The notes under the pieces are model-generated. The model had not been told where the DNA came from, did no database searches, and saw only the letters and a program-made list of their open reading frames with translations. From Nostoc sp. NMS8 (GTDB lineage: Bacteria; Cyanobacteriota; Cyanobacteriia; Cyanobacteriales; Nostocaceae): a stretch of 64,000 nt of DNA. The stretch covers positions 176,519-240,518 of the forward strand of contig NZ_JABXKK010000062.1 of the NCBI RefSeq assembly GCF_017115045.1. The letters run 5' to 3'. The position numbers and the translations under genes are program-made. Below, in pieces: positions 8,026-16,732 of the stretch (the stretch's first letter is position 1; the number at the start of each line of letters is the position of its first letter).

Positions 8026-10137
8026 TTAACCTACCTTATTCACATAAGGACTTGTCAACTTATCCAACTGCTGAATTAGCAGACTGAGGAATAAACCCAC
8101 ATCTGTCACCACACCCACCGATTCTACAGAACCGCGATCGCTTAACTTAGTTACCACAGCTGGATTAATATCTACACACACCATCTTCACACCCGCCGGG
8201 GTCATATTCCCCACGCCAATGGAGTGCAGCATCGATGACAACATCAAAATCATCTCTGCACCTTCTAAATGTTTGGCATATTCCTCCTGTGCTTGAATCA
8301 AATCCATTACGGTATCAGGTAAAGGCCCGTCATCCCGAATCGATCCCGCAAGCACAAAAGGTATATTATTGTGGACACATTCATACATCACGCCACTTTT
8401 AATTGCTCCCGCCTCCACAGCTTTCGGAATGCTGCCATAACGGCGGATACTATTAATTACCTTCAGGTGATGGCGGTGTCCACCACGAACGGCGACACCC
8501 CGCTTCATGTCCACACCTAAAGAAGTGCCCATGATATTTTGTTCGATGTCGTGAACTGCGATCGCATTTCCACCCAACAACGCTTGCACATATCCTTCCC
8601 GAACTAGTTGCGCCAGGTGTTCGCCGCCACCAGTGTGAATCACCACCGGGCCAGCCGTGACAACTACTTTACCACCAGCATCGCGGATTTTACGCAATTC
8701 CCAAGCCACTTGCTCAACGACTAATTCCACGCGCCGCTCGCTGGAAACTCCCGCCGACATAAAGCTGAATTCTTGAGTGCTGCGGACTTCGCGCGATTCA
8801 GTTTTGCGGATGGTGCGGATACCTAAAACGTCTACAATTACCTGTTCGCCAACTTTTAAATCACGTAGTATTTTACACCGAGCAACTAAACCTGTGGGAG
8901 ATTGAGTAATGGCGATCGCGCCATCCATTCGTTGATTTTCTACCTTCACCCACTGACCACTAATGCGTACTTCCGTGGGATAAATGGTACTGACGTAGAA
9001 ATCATCAGGCGCAACACCATCTTGGATTACCGGCTCCAAGATAGCATCTCGCTCATCATGGGGTAAATTTACTGCACCCAAATCAATCAACATTGAGATG
9101 ATTTCTTCCATCACCTCATGAGATGGTGCTGATACCTTCACCTCTGCGGCTGAGGTACTTTGCCGTTGTTCTCCCAAGTTGAAATTTAAGACTTGGAAAC
9201 TTCCCCCGGCATCTATAATCAAATCCAAAGCGCGGTTGATTAAGCCAGCATCTAGCAAATGCCCTTCCATGCGAATAACGCGGCTTTCTACCGAGACATT
9301 GGCATGAATTTCATCTCTAACTGGTTCTGTAACCCGCAGAGTTAAGCATTTAGCCGCACCACCAGCTTTGAGAAATTCCGTCAGTGGAGTTTCCAGAACT
9401 TGGAAACCTGCATCTGCAAGGCGGGTTTTCAAAGCATCACTCGCCTTGTTCATAATGACGATGCTATCCACATTCACCGTATTACAAGCGAAGTTGACTG
9501 CATCGGCTTCAGCAATGGCGATTCGCTTTTCTGGCGCGACTCGCATTTCAATTAAGCGGTTGGAGTAAGAATCAAAAGCACCGGGATAGTACAGCAAATA
9601 GCCGTTTGTTAGGGGACAAAAGCAGGTATCCAGATGATAGAAACGTTCATCTATTAATCGCAGGGATAGCACCTCAATATCTAGCCATTTAGCTAGATAA
9701 GGGTGAGAATCTAATTCTGAGCGGAAACCGTATCCCGCCCATAACCAGCGTCCTTCCCGATCTAGCAGTGCGTCTCCTGCTCCCTCAAAGGGTAAATCTT
9801 TGGGAAGTTCATTGACTGTATAACCATTTGCCTCAAACCATTGTTTGAAGAAAGGCTCCTCGCCCTGACGTTCTTTGTGCAAAAAGCGACTGAGAACGAC
9901 ATTATCGCCCAGAACTAAGCCAGCGTTGGCAGTAAAAACCAAATCAGGCCAGCCTTTTTCAGGTGGTACTAAATCTACAATGGCGTGTTGTTTGAGGATT
10001 TGATGTAGTCCCTGCCACTGTTCCACGGCGCGATCGCGCGATGACTTGTGAATATTCCCTTCCATCCAAGGATTAATCACATAGTCCACATCGTAGTGGT
10101 CAGGAGGGCACATTAAAAAGCGAATCCGGGAAGTCAT
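8026..10137 (-). CDS. agrE: Bifunctional arginine dihydrolase / ornithine cyclodeaminase
   Basis: The 703-residue product matches AgrE of Anabaena and ArgZ of Synechocystis. The N-terminal domain (about 1-280) is a guanidine-group modifying enzyme that turns arginine into ornithine, CO2 and ammonia; Asn22, Asn71, His168 and the nucleophile Cys264 (GGAAKCLTLR) sit where ArgZ has them. The C-terminal part (about 285-700) is the LOR/SDH-bifunctional type domain which in AgrE makes proline from ornithine. In nitrogen-fixing filaments it breaks down arginine released from cyanophycin. The single ATG fits the family length. No nearby gene of nitrogen metabolism is seen. Confidence 0.9.
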   Translation of the reverse strand: MTSRIRFLMCPPDHYDVDYVINPWMEGNIHKSSRDRAVEQWQGLHQILKQHAIVDLVPPEKGWPDLVFTANAGLVLGDNVVLSRFLHKERQGEEPFFKQWFEANGYTVNELPKDLPFEGAGDALLDREGRWLWAGYGFRSELDSHPYLAKWLDIEVLSLRLIDERFYHLDTCFCPLTNGYLLYYPGAFDSYSNRLIEMRVAPEKRIAIAEADAVNFACNTVNVDSIVIMNKASDALKTRLADAGFQVLETPLTEFLKAGGAAKCLTLRVTEPVRDEIHANVSVESRVIRMEGHLLDAGLINRALDLIIDAGGSFQVLNFNLGEQRQSTSAAEVKVSAPSHEVMEEIISMLIDLGAVNLPHDERDAILEPVIQDGVAPDDFYVSTIYPTEVRISGQWVKVENQRMDGAIAITQSPTGLVARCKILRDLKVGEQVIVDVLGIRTIRKTESREVRSTQEFSFMSAGVSSERRVELVVEQVAWELRKIRDAGGKVVVTAGPVVIHTGGGEHLAQLVREGYVQALLGGNAIAVHDIEQNIMGTSLGVDMKRGVAVRGGHRHHLKVINSIRRYGSIPKAVEAGAIKSGVMYECVHNNIPFVLAGSIRDDGPLPDTVMDLIQAQEEYAKHLEGAEMILMLSSMLHSIGVGNMTPAGVKMVCVDINPAVVTKLSDRGSVESVGVVTDVGLFLSLLIQQLDKLTSPYVNKVG

Positions 10138-10534
10138 AAAAATCTTAGCGTTTTATATGCTACAAGCTTACTTTGAATACAGATTTTTTTCTCTACAGGT
10201 AAAATCTGCTACTAGAGCTTCTATCTTTTGATAGACTTTACAAAGCCTTCGCGATCAATTCTATTACTGGAAGATGGTAATAATACTAATTCAAAATTAA
10301 TAAAACCTGCTTTAATCCGGGTTTCCAGGAAAGTGGGGCAAGTAAAAACACCATTAAAAGCAGCAAATATTGTTAGCGATTGCTCTTTTCCTCTTCCTTA
10401 TCCTTTATAAGAGAAGGGATGAAGCTGTGAAAAAGCAGGGGAGCAGGGGAGAAGTTGCAGTAAGTTTTTCTCCTCCGCACCTTTTTGTTTTGTCCCAATC
10501 CCCAATCCCCAGTCCCCAGTCCCCAATACCGAGT
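10138..10534. other. Intergenic region with heptamer repeats
   Basis: This AT-rich gap between divergently read repeats carries no supported gene. Near 10495-10533 lies a run of the cccaatc / cccagtc heptamer repeats common in Nostoc. The promoter of agrE should lie just above 10137 but no clear boxes stand out. Confidence 0.5.
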
Positions 10535-12193
10535 TCAAGCAGTTACTATATACGATGAGTTGATCGCTGCTACACGCCCAGCATCCACCAAAGCTTGATA
10601 CACGATCGCCGCTACTTCACCACGCGTAGCATCGCGGGTAGGATTAAGTTGTTTCAGGTTTGGGTAATTGACGATAATTTCCTTGTCTATAGCTTTTACT
10701 ACCTCATCCTTGGCATATTCAGGAATTTTGGCTTGGTCATCGAAAACTTTGATAGTTGCCGTACCATCGCTAGATAGCCCCAATCCATTCACCAGGGAGA
10801 CAATCACTTGCACGCGCTGGATGTTTTTGTTTGGGCCAAAGGTATTATCGGGAAAACCAGAGAGAAATAAACCTTGATATGCCTGCTGAATTACCTTGGA
10901 TGCCCAGAAGTCTGCTGGTACATCTTTGAATTTGCTTGCTGCACGATTTGGCGATGGATTGAAAGCTTTTACCAATAATGCCGCGTATTGTGCGCGTGTC
11001 ATCGTTGCATCGGGCTTAAATGTGCGATCGGGAAAACCATTAATTATCCCCAATTTGACTAATTCCCGAATAAACCCACCTGCCCAATGATTCGCAATAT
11101 CAGTTAATTCGATTGTAGGCGTTGGAGTTGGAGTTGTTGGGGTTGGGGTTGGAGTTGTTGGAGTTGGAGTTGTCGGGGTTGGAGTTGTCGGGGTTGGAGT
11201 TGTTGGGGTTGGAGTTGTTGGGGTTGGAGTTGTTGGGGTTGGGGTTGGAGTTGTTGGGGTTGGAGTTGGCGTTGTAGGCGTTGGTGTTGTTGGAGTTGTA
11301 GGCGTTGGCGTTGGCGTTGGAACCGGACTATCTGCAAACTCTATGTTTCCGGTGACTTTAGATGCATCTATTTTATTTCCTAGAGAAACCAGCTTGTTAG
11401 AACTAGCATTTTGCAAATCAAATTTACCGTTATTGCGTAGAGTATTACCCCCTGGATTATTGTTACTGCCGATATCCGGTAGAGCAGTTCCAATTACTGT
11501 GATACCATCATCAGTGTTATTTTCACTGACATTATTACGTAATACGGGACGAGCGCTACCAGAGATGACAATCCCAGAACGGTTTTCATAAATTCTGTTA
11601 TCTCGAAGGATAGGTGATGCAGTATCACTAATGGCAATGCCAAAACCCGTTTTCGAGTAGGTATTATTTTCAATTTGACCTTTAGAATTTTTAGCGATCG
11701 CAATTCCATTAGCTGCATTATCACTGAACACATTACCTAGAACAACTGGATTAGCATCGCCTGTAGCAAATACTCCCTCCCGCTTATTATTGATAAAGGT
11801 GCTATTAGCAACAGTCGGGGCAGTTGATTCAATCCAGACGCCACTACCACGGCTAGCCAAATTTGTTACAGTCACTCCCCGCAGTTCGGCTTTGTCCAGC
11901 AACACAAATGTGACATTCTGACCAGCAAAAGTACGGCTCAGGTAGTTACCACTTCCTTCAATCAAAATACCATTACCTTTGTTGGTTTCATTCCCCACCA
12001 CTGTCACACCAGACGGAACCGTTAGCGGAAACACTTCACCGCTAGCAGCATTGTAATTACCATCTGCCAGCTGAATCTTAGTATCAACAGTTGCTACTTT
12101 GAGGGCTTGGGTAATGGTTTTGAAGGGGGCTTGTTGACTACCGACGTTAGTATCGCTTCCTGATGCTGGATTTACGTAAAAAGTTTGAGCCAT
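10535..12193 (-). CDS. Cell-surface protein: DUF1565 beta-helix, Pro-Thr linker, SLH domains
   Basis: The 552-residue protein has three parts. Residues about 1-285 begin FYVNPASGSDTNVGS and form a right-handed parallel beta-helix (DUF1565/pectate-lyase-like) with repeated NTFSDN-like rungs. Residues about 290-360 are almost pure Pro-Thr. Residues about 365-552 hold SLH repeats (IANHWAGGFIRELVKLGII, FKDVPADFWASKVIQQAY), which bind peptidoglycan-linked polysaccharide. It should be a surface protein, but no signal peptide is visible after the ATG chosen, so secretion may use another route or the start may lie elsewhere. A polysaccharide-binding or lyase role is possible; no catalytic residues could be assigned. 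Confidence 0.85.
   Translation of the reverse strand: MAQTFYVNPASGSDTNVGSQQAPFKTITQALKVATVDTKIQLADGNYNAASGEVFPLTVPSGVTVVGNETNKGNGILIEGSGNYLSRTFAGQNVTFVLLDKAELRGVTVTNLASRGSGVWIESTAPTVANSTFINNKREGVFATGDANPVVLGNVFSDNAANGIAIAKNSKGQIENNTYSKTGFGIAISDTASPILRDNRIYENRSGIVISGSARPVLRNNVSENNTDDGITVIGTALPDIGSNNNPGGNTLRNNGKFDLQNASSNKLVSLGNKIDASKVTGNIEFADSPVPTPTPTPTTPTTPTPTTPTPTPTTPTPTPTTPTPTTPTPTTPTPTTPTPTTPTPTTPTPTPTTPTPTPTIELTDIANHWAGGFIRELVKLGIINGFPDRTFKPDATMTRAQYAALLVKAFNPSPNRAASKFKDVPADFWASKVIQQAYQGLFLSGFPDNTFGPNKNIQRVQVIVSLVNGLGLSSDGTATIKVFDDQAKIPEYAKDEVVKAIDKEIIVNYPNLKQLNPTRDATRGEVAAIVYQALVDAGRVAAINSSYIVTA
11117..11325 (-). repeat. Low-complexity Pro-Thr coding repeat
   Basis: Within the SLH gene the DNA is a tandem of ggttggagttgttgggg-like units of 12-18 bases, encoding alternating Pro and Thr. 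Copy number at such sites usually varies between strains by slippage. It forms the spacer between the beta-helix and the SLH anchor. Confidence 0.85.
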
Positions 12194-12420
12194 ATTTATA
12201 CTTTAATAAAATACATAGCTATCCTAGCGCTAACCGTGAAAGTGGGTAGCTTCTGATGCGTTAAGTAACTTAAAGTACTTCTCACTGCAAAGTTAAAAAC
12301 TTATGCAAAAGCATTTGTGTAAGTTTTTATTCTCGCAAAAGCTATTAAAGAAGGATAATCTGCAATACCTCTTTTAGGGAACGAGAATCTAAGTAGGTGG
12401 GTGAGAAAATTTATAACTAT

Positions 12421-12530
12421 GTCATTGCGTTGGCGTAAGCCTTCCCGCAGGGTATGCAACGAGGTGGAGTGAAGCAATCGCAAGGACAGGGATTGCTTCT
12501 CTTCGAGACGCACTCGCGTTCGCAATGACT
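12421..12530. repeat. Inverted-repeat element, family E copy 1
   Basis: Ends are GTCATTGCG and CGCAATGAC. The inside (gtaagcc, then gcagggta and cgaggtggagtgaagcaatcg) matches copies at 13504-13620 and 46312-46432. Copies 1 and 2 each precede one of the two peptide genes. The rest of 12194-12700 holds no supported gene. Confidence 0.65.
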
Positions 12531-12779
12531 GTAATTAATTCTGTACGCTTACTTATTTTTTTATTTGGAAGTCCATAAACGAATTTACTATCAAACCTTC
12601 TTTGCATACATCTATTACATTGATATAAACCTACTAATACTTACATTTTCTCTATCCACATAAGTTGTATTTTGTCAAAAAAATTAGATGCGTTTCTCTT
12701 GGGTAGGTGAGATGTTTATAGAGGGGTCTTTCAGATTCCGTGAAAAGCAAAAGAAAAAATAAAATTTGTAGAATTCGGA

Positions 12780-12807
12780 TTGACAGATATTCTTTTCATC
12801 ATATATT
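12780..12807 (+). promoter_or_regulatory. Promoter of the first exported-peptide gene
   Basis: TTGACA (12780-12785), 16 bases, then TATATT (12802-12807). The same arrangement is kept in the duplicate upstream of the second peptide gene (TTGATA, 16 bases, TATACT). It predicts a transcript start near 12814 and so a leader of about 270 bases. Confidence 0.6.
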
Positions 12808-12813
12808 AAGGAC

Positions 12814-13084
12814 ATGGGAGTTTATCTCATCCTCTCGAAATAAATCCTGACACTAAAAAGTTAAATTCTATTGTTCTGAATAGAGATAACTTTTGTTTTG
12901 CCTTAATGTCTTCTCTGCAAGAACGACTACTGCTTGGGAACTGCTAGTCTTCTATGACATTAAGGGTAAACCCCGTATAGGTGAGATTTACATATTATCT
13001 ATCAACAACACCTAACCTATCGGCGGTTATCGGTGATAAATATCGAGCGTATTTCCTAAACACCAACTTTTAGGAGAAAATCAC
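12814..13084 (+). promoter_or_regulatory. Long structured 5' leader RNA, copy 1
   Basis: The leader carries a hairpin AAAAGTTA ... TAACTTTT (12856-12863 with 12887-12894) with extra inner pairs and a following T-rich run, which resembles an attenuator. Further on, CCTTAATGTC (12901-12910) pairs with GACATTAAGG (about 12956-12965), enclosing a GACTA ... TAGTC pair. All these arms are kept in the second copy at about 13850-14124, one by a G-T pair. TTTTAGGAG before the ATG is the ribosome site. Confidence 0.5.
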
Positions 13085-13453
13085 ATGGTCTTCACAGTAG
13101 AAACAGCCCAGTTAAACAACCAAAACATCTTACAAAATTTTGGTTTGGTTGAAGAAATTGACGCGCAATCTGCGGAAATCATTTCTGGTGGTTACGAAGT
13201 GTTTACGATTAGAAACAACACAGGATATTACATTAAGCATAAATTAGATGGTAAGTTATTCAAAATGGAACCAAACCAAGAATCGGTATATACTACCTAC
13301 AATGGAGGAATCATTCAATTTGATGCTGATATGCGGGGTGGGTACCAAAGATGGAAATCATATAATTTGCGTGATGGTAAAATATATGAATTTAAAGACA
13401 ATGGCAAAACTCCTGGCAATCCCTATGACATCAACATCTATCGGGTATGCTAA
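13085..13453 (+). CDS. Double-glycine leader precursor with an 86-residue core
   Basis: The 122-residue product begins with a leader (residues 1-36) containing ILQNFGLVEEIDAQSAEIIS and ending in Gly35-Gly36, the cleavage site recognised by C39 peptidases. The remaining 86 residues (starting YEVFTIRNNTGYY) are hydrophilic and rich in Tyr, Asn, Gly and Lys and end in Cys; I do not recognise the fold. The leader is nearly the same as that of the next gene, while the cores differ completely. A C39-peptidase exporter follows 1 kb downstream, so the core is probably trimmed and secreted. Whether it is a toxin, signal or structural protein cannot be told. Confidence 0.8.
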   Translation: MVFTVETAQLNNQNILQNFGLVEEIDAQSAEIISGGYEVFTIRNNTGYYIKHKLDGKLFKMEPNQESVYTTYNGGIIQFDADMRGGYQRWKSYNLRDGKIYEFKDNGKTPGNPYDINIYRVC

Positions 13454-13503
13454 TCTGAATTTTCACATTAAGTAGGTGGGTCTAAATAAATATAAGATAA
13501 TTC

Positions 13504-13620
13504 GTCATTGCGTTGGCATAAGCCTTCGCCAGGGTACGAAGTGTTCGCGGAGCGTCTCTAAGAGTTGCAATCGCAAAGACTGAGATTGCCACCCTTCACT
13601 TGATTCCACTCGCAAAGATA
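13504..13620. repeat. Inverted-repeat element, family E copy 2
   Basis: It begins GTCATTGCGTTGGCATAAGCC like copy 1 at 12421 but its far end has decayed (cactcgcaaagat). It lies between the two peptide genes at the same relative place as copy 1, as if it were part of the duplicated segment. Confidence 0.6.
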
Positions 13621-13816
13621 TCTTATATTTAATTGCGTCTACTTAATTATGTGAAAAAATCAATCAACGCATGATCTAAACCCCTAACTATAGCAAGGGA
13701 GATTTCCAAATATCTCCTCTTCTCTACCCTACAATAAGGGGTTGATAAGATGCTTATAGAGGGGTTTTTAAGATTCCGTGAAAAGCAAAAAAAACATAAA
13801 ATTTGTAGAATTTGCA

Positions 13817-13844
13817 TTGATAAATATTGTTTTTCTCATATACT
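13817..13844 (+). promoter_or_regulatory. Promoter of the second exported-peptide gene
   Basis: TTGATA (13817-13822), 16 bases, TATACT (13839-13844). It is the duplicate of the promoter at 12780-12807 and precedes a leader of about 275 bases with the same hairpins (for example 13894-13934 and about 13941-14006). Confidence 0.6.
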
Positions 13845-14124
13845 AATAATAGGGGAAGTTAATCATATCCTCTTGAAATAAATCCTGGCACTAAAAAGTT
13901 AACTCCTATTACTCTGAATAGAGATAACTTTTGTTTTTTGCCTTGATGTCTTCTCTGCAAGAATGACTACTGTGTGGGAACTGTTAGTCTTCTATGACAT
14001 TAAGAGCAAACGCCGTGTAGGTGAGATTTACATATTATCTATCAGCAACACCTAACCTGTCGGCGGCTATCGCTGATAAATATCGAGCGTATTTCCTAAA
14101 CACCAACTTTTAGGAGAAAATCAA

Positions 14125-14340
14125 ATGGTCATCACAGTCGAAAAATCCCTGTTAAATAACCAAAGCATCTTACAAGATTTTGGTTTGGTTGAAGAACTTG
14201 ACGCCCAATCTGCTGAAATAATTTCTGGCGGTCATCATGGTCATCACCATCACCATCATCACCATCGTCACTGCGGTCATCATGACTGGGATCGCGATCG
14301 CCGTGATAACGACAGAGAATATAGCTATTCGATACGCTAA
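14125..14340 (+). CDS. Double-glycine leader precursor with histidine-rich core
   Basis: The 71-residue product has a 36-residue leader ending Gly35-Gly36 that is almost the same as in the gene at 13085, followed by a 35-residue core. The core opens HHGHHHHHHHHRHCGHHDW and then has an Arg-Asp rich tail (DRDRRDNDRE), ending YSYSIR. It holds 13 His, one Cys and no hydrophobic stretch, which suggests binding of Ni, Zn, Cu or Co ions, not membrane disruption. It lies directly before the C39-peptidase exporter gene, so secretion after cleavage is the obvious inference. Ribosome site TTTTAGGAG is the same as in the first copy. Confidence 0.85.
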   Translation: MVITVEKSLLNNQSILQDFGLVEELDAQSAEIISGGHHGHHHHHHHHRHCGHHDWDRDRRDNDREYSYSIR

Positions 14341-14420
14341 TCTGACTTTTGACGTTATGTGGAAAAAGCCCTTTTAGCCACCCTCAATGAATCATCTTTC
14401 TGCATAAATCCTAATTCAAT

Positions 14421-14452
14421 ACAGTCAAGTCATTTGACTTGACTGTAATTTT
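14421..14452 (+). terminator. Palindromic terminator or operator between peptide and exporter genes
   Basis: ACAGTCAAGTCA, two bases, TGACTTGACTGT then AATTTT. The 12-pair stem could end most peptide transcripts and let few read through to the exporter gene, giving much more peptide than transporter. The T run is short, so it might instead be a protein-binding palindrome. Confidence 0.55.
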
Positions 14453-14475
14453 CTCTCCAAAGATTACCCTTAGAA

Positions 14476-16662
14476 ATGAAATACAAAATTGTCCTTCAAC
14501 ACAGTGAAGAAGACTGTGGTGCCGCCACTTTAGCCACAATTTCTCAACATTACGGACGCACATTTACCCTCAACCGAGTGCGTGAAGCTGTTGGTACTGG
14601 GGCGAGAGGAACTACGCTATTGGGATTAAGGCGGGGTGCAGAAGCCTTGGGATTCCATAGCCGGCAAGTTAAAGCCACTCCTCAACTCATCAACCAATTA
14701 GATCAAGCTCCTCTACCTGCGATTATTCACTGGAAAGGCTACCACTGGGTAGTATTATACGGGCAAAAAGGCAAAAAATATGTAATTGGCGATCCTGGCG
14801 TTGGTATTCGTTACCTGACTCACCAGGAGTTAATAACAGGTTGGAGTAATGGCGTGATGCTGCTACTCCTTCCCGATGAAAGCCGCTTTTATCAACAGGA
14901 ATCAGATAAAATTGTCGGTTTTGGACGTTACCTGCAACGGGTTTATCCCTATCGGTTTATTTTAGCCCAAGCAATTTCCCTCAACATTGCGATCGGTCTA
15001 CTTTCCCTTGCATCTCCCTTCATGATGCAACTACTCACCGATGATGTCCTAATCCGGGGAGATACTCAATTATTAACCACTGTTGCTATTGGCGTAATCA
15101 CCCTGAATTTAATTAAAAGTGCCATTGGTTTAGTACAATCGCACCTCATCGGCTATTTCGGTCAAAGGTTGCAATTAGGACTAATTCTAGAATACGGGCG
15201 CAAACTCTTGCATTTACCCCTATCTTATTTTGAAGGGCGACGCAGTGGGGAGGTAGTCAGCCGCATTGCAGACGTTCACGCTATCAATAACTTAGTTTCT
15301 CAAATTGTTCTCGGATTACCCAGTCAATTTTTTATTGCTGTAGTCTCTTTGGGCTTTATGCTTTTTTACACTTGGGAGTTAACTCTAGTTTCTATAGTTG
15401 CATTTCTCATGATTACGGCTATTAACTTGCTTTTCTTGCCAGCACTGCGACAGAAAACTCGCAATATGATTGTTTCTGGTACAGAAAACCAAGGCTTTTT
15501 GGTAGAAACATTTCGGGGAGTACAAGTCTTAAAAACTACCCAAGCTACACCCCAAGCCTGGGAAGAATATCAAGGAAATTTTGGTCGTCTGGCTAACTTG
15601 GGCTGGAGTACCATGCAGCTAGGACTTTACAGCAGCACTATTACTAGTGTTCTTTCAACATTTATTAATATTGGTATTCTCTGGATTGGTAGCTATTTAG
15701 TAATTAATCGAACTTTGACAATTGGACAATTGATTGCCTATAACGGCATGAGTAGCAATTTTCTCGGCTTTTTGAGTTCTGCCATCGATTTAATCGATGA
15801 GTTTATCACTTCCCAAATAGTTATTCAACGTCTGACAGAAGTTATTGATGCTACCCCAGAAGATGAAAATGATCTTAAAAAGCAGTGGGCAGAAATTTCT
15901 GCTAATGCAGATATTACCTGCACAGAAATTAATTTTCACCACACAGGGAGAGTTGATTTAATACAAGATTTTTCCATAACTATTCCTGGGGGAAAAGCAA
16001 TTGCTCTAATTGGTAAATCTGGCTGTGGTAAAAGTACCCTAGCAAAATTGATTCCTGGTTTATATACAATTCAATCAGGCAATATTCGCTATGGTTTTTA
16101 TAACCAGCAAGATATATCTTTGGAATGTTTGCGTCAACAAGCAATTTTAATACCACAAGAAGCCCATTTTTGGAGTCGCTCTATTCTGGATAATTTCCAA
16201 TTTAGTTATCCTAACCTTAGTTTTAGAGATATTATTATTGCCTGTCAAATTACTGGTGCTGACGAATTTATCAGGGAACTACCTGATAAATACCAAACTG
16301 TCTTAGGAGAATTTGGGGCTAATCTTTCTGGTGGACAAAAGCAAAGATTAGCTATAGCGAGAGCCATAGTTACTAACCCACCTATTTTAATTTTAGATGA
16401 GTCTACCAGCGCCCTCGATCCAGTGAGTGAAGCAGAAATACTAGATAGGCTTTTAGAGTATCGCCAGGGTAAAACTACTATTTTCATTAGTCATCGTCCT
16501 AGAGTGATCCAGCGTGCAAATTGGATTATTTTTTTAGAACAAGGGCGGTTAAAAATTCAAGGGACAGTAGAAGATTTGCGACAAGTTAATGGAGAGCATT
16601 TAGACTTTTTGGATGATGTAATTTTGAGTATTTCAGACGCGATAGATCGCGTCTCTACATGA
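14476..16662 (+). CDS. Peptidase-containing ABC exporter (C39 peptidase, type I secretion)
   Basis: The 728-residue protein has an N-terminal C39 peptidase (about 1-140) with Gln8, Cys14 (EEDCGAA), His90 and Asp106 all present, six membrane segments (about 160-440) and an ATPase domain with GKSGCGKST, LSGGQKQR and ILILDEST. Such transporters cut peptides after Gly-Gly and export the core, so the two precursors just upstream are its likely substrates. The HlyD-type adaptor follows 70 bases later. No outer-membrane TolC gene is in the window. The last codons (SDAIDRVST) are encoded by a palindromic agacgcgat/atcgcgtct repeat, so the natural C-terminus may have been replaced. Confidence 0.92.
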   Translation: MKYKIVLQHSEEDCGAATLATISQHYGRTFTLNRVREAVGTGARGTTLLGLRRGAEALGFHSRQVKATPQLINQLDQAPLPAIIHWKGYHWVVLYGQKGKKYVIGDPGVGIRYLTHQELITGWSNGVMLLLLPDESRFYQQESDKIVGFGRYLQRVYPYRFILAQAISLNIAIGLLSLASPFMMQLLTDDVLIRGDTQLLTTVAIGVITLNLIKSAIGLVQSHLIGYFGQRLQLGLILEYGRKLLHLPLSYFEGRRSGEVVSRIADVHAINNLVSQIVLGLPSQFFIAVVSLGFMLFYTWELTLVSIVAFLMITAINLLFLPALRQKTRNMIVSGTENQGFLVETFRGVQVLKTTQATPQAWEEYQGNFGRLANLGWSTMQLGLYSSTITSVLSTFINIGILWIGSYLVINRTLTIGQLIAYNGMSSNFLGFLSSAIDLIDEFITSQIVIQRLTEVIDATPEDENDLKKQWAEISANADITCTEINFHHTGRVDLIQDFSITIPGGKAIALIGKSGCGKSTLAKLIPGLYTIQSGNIRYGFYNQQDISLECLRQQAILIPQEAHFWSRSILDNFQFSYPNLSFRDIIIACQITGADEFIRELPDKYQTVLGEFGANLSGGQKQRLAIARAIVTNPPILILDESTSALDPVSEAEILDRLLEYRQGKTTIFISHRPRVIQRANWIIFLEQGRLKIQGTVEDLRQVNGEHLDFLDDVILSISDAIDRVST

Positions 16663-16732
16663 GGATTTTGGGCTGAAATGAACTGTATTGGCTAATATCT
16701 TCACCTGTTTTTAAATTTTGAAGTGTCTAACT

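Noticed and set aside
10228..10558. Two short plus-strand frames between agrE and the SLH gene.
   Set aside because: No ribosome sites, and the second runs through heptamer repeats.
12301..12607. Two overlapping minus-strand open frames.
   Set aside because: They run through the family E repeat and a family C-like end; composition is repeat-driven and no start signal is seen.
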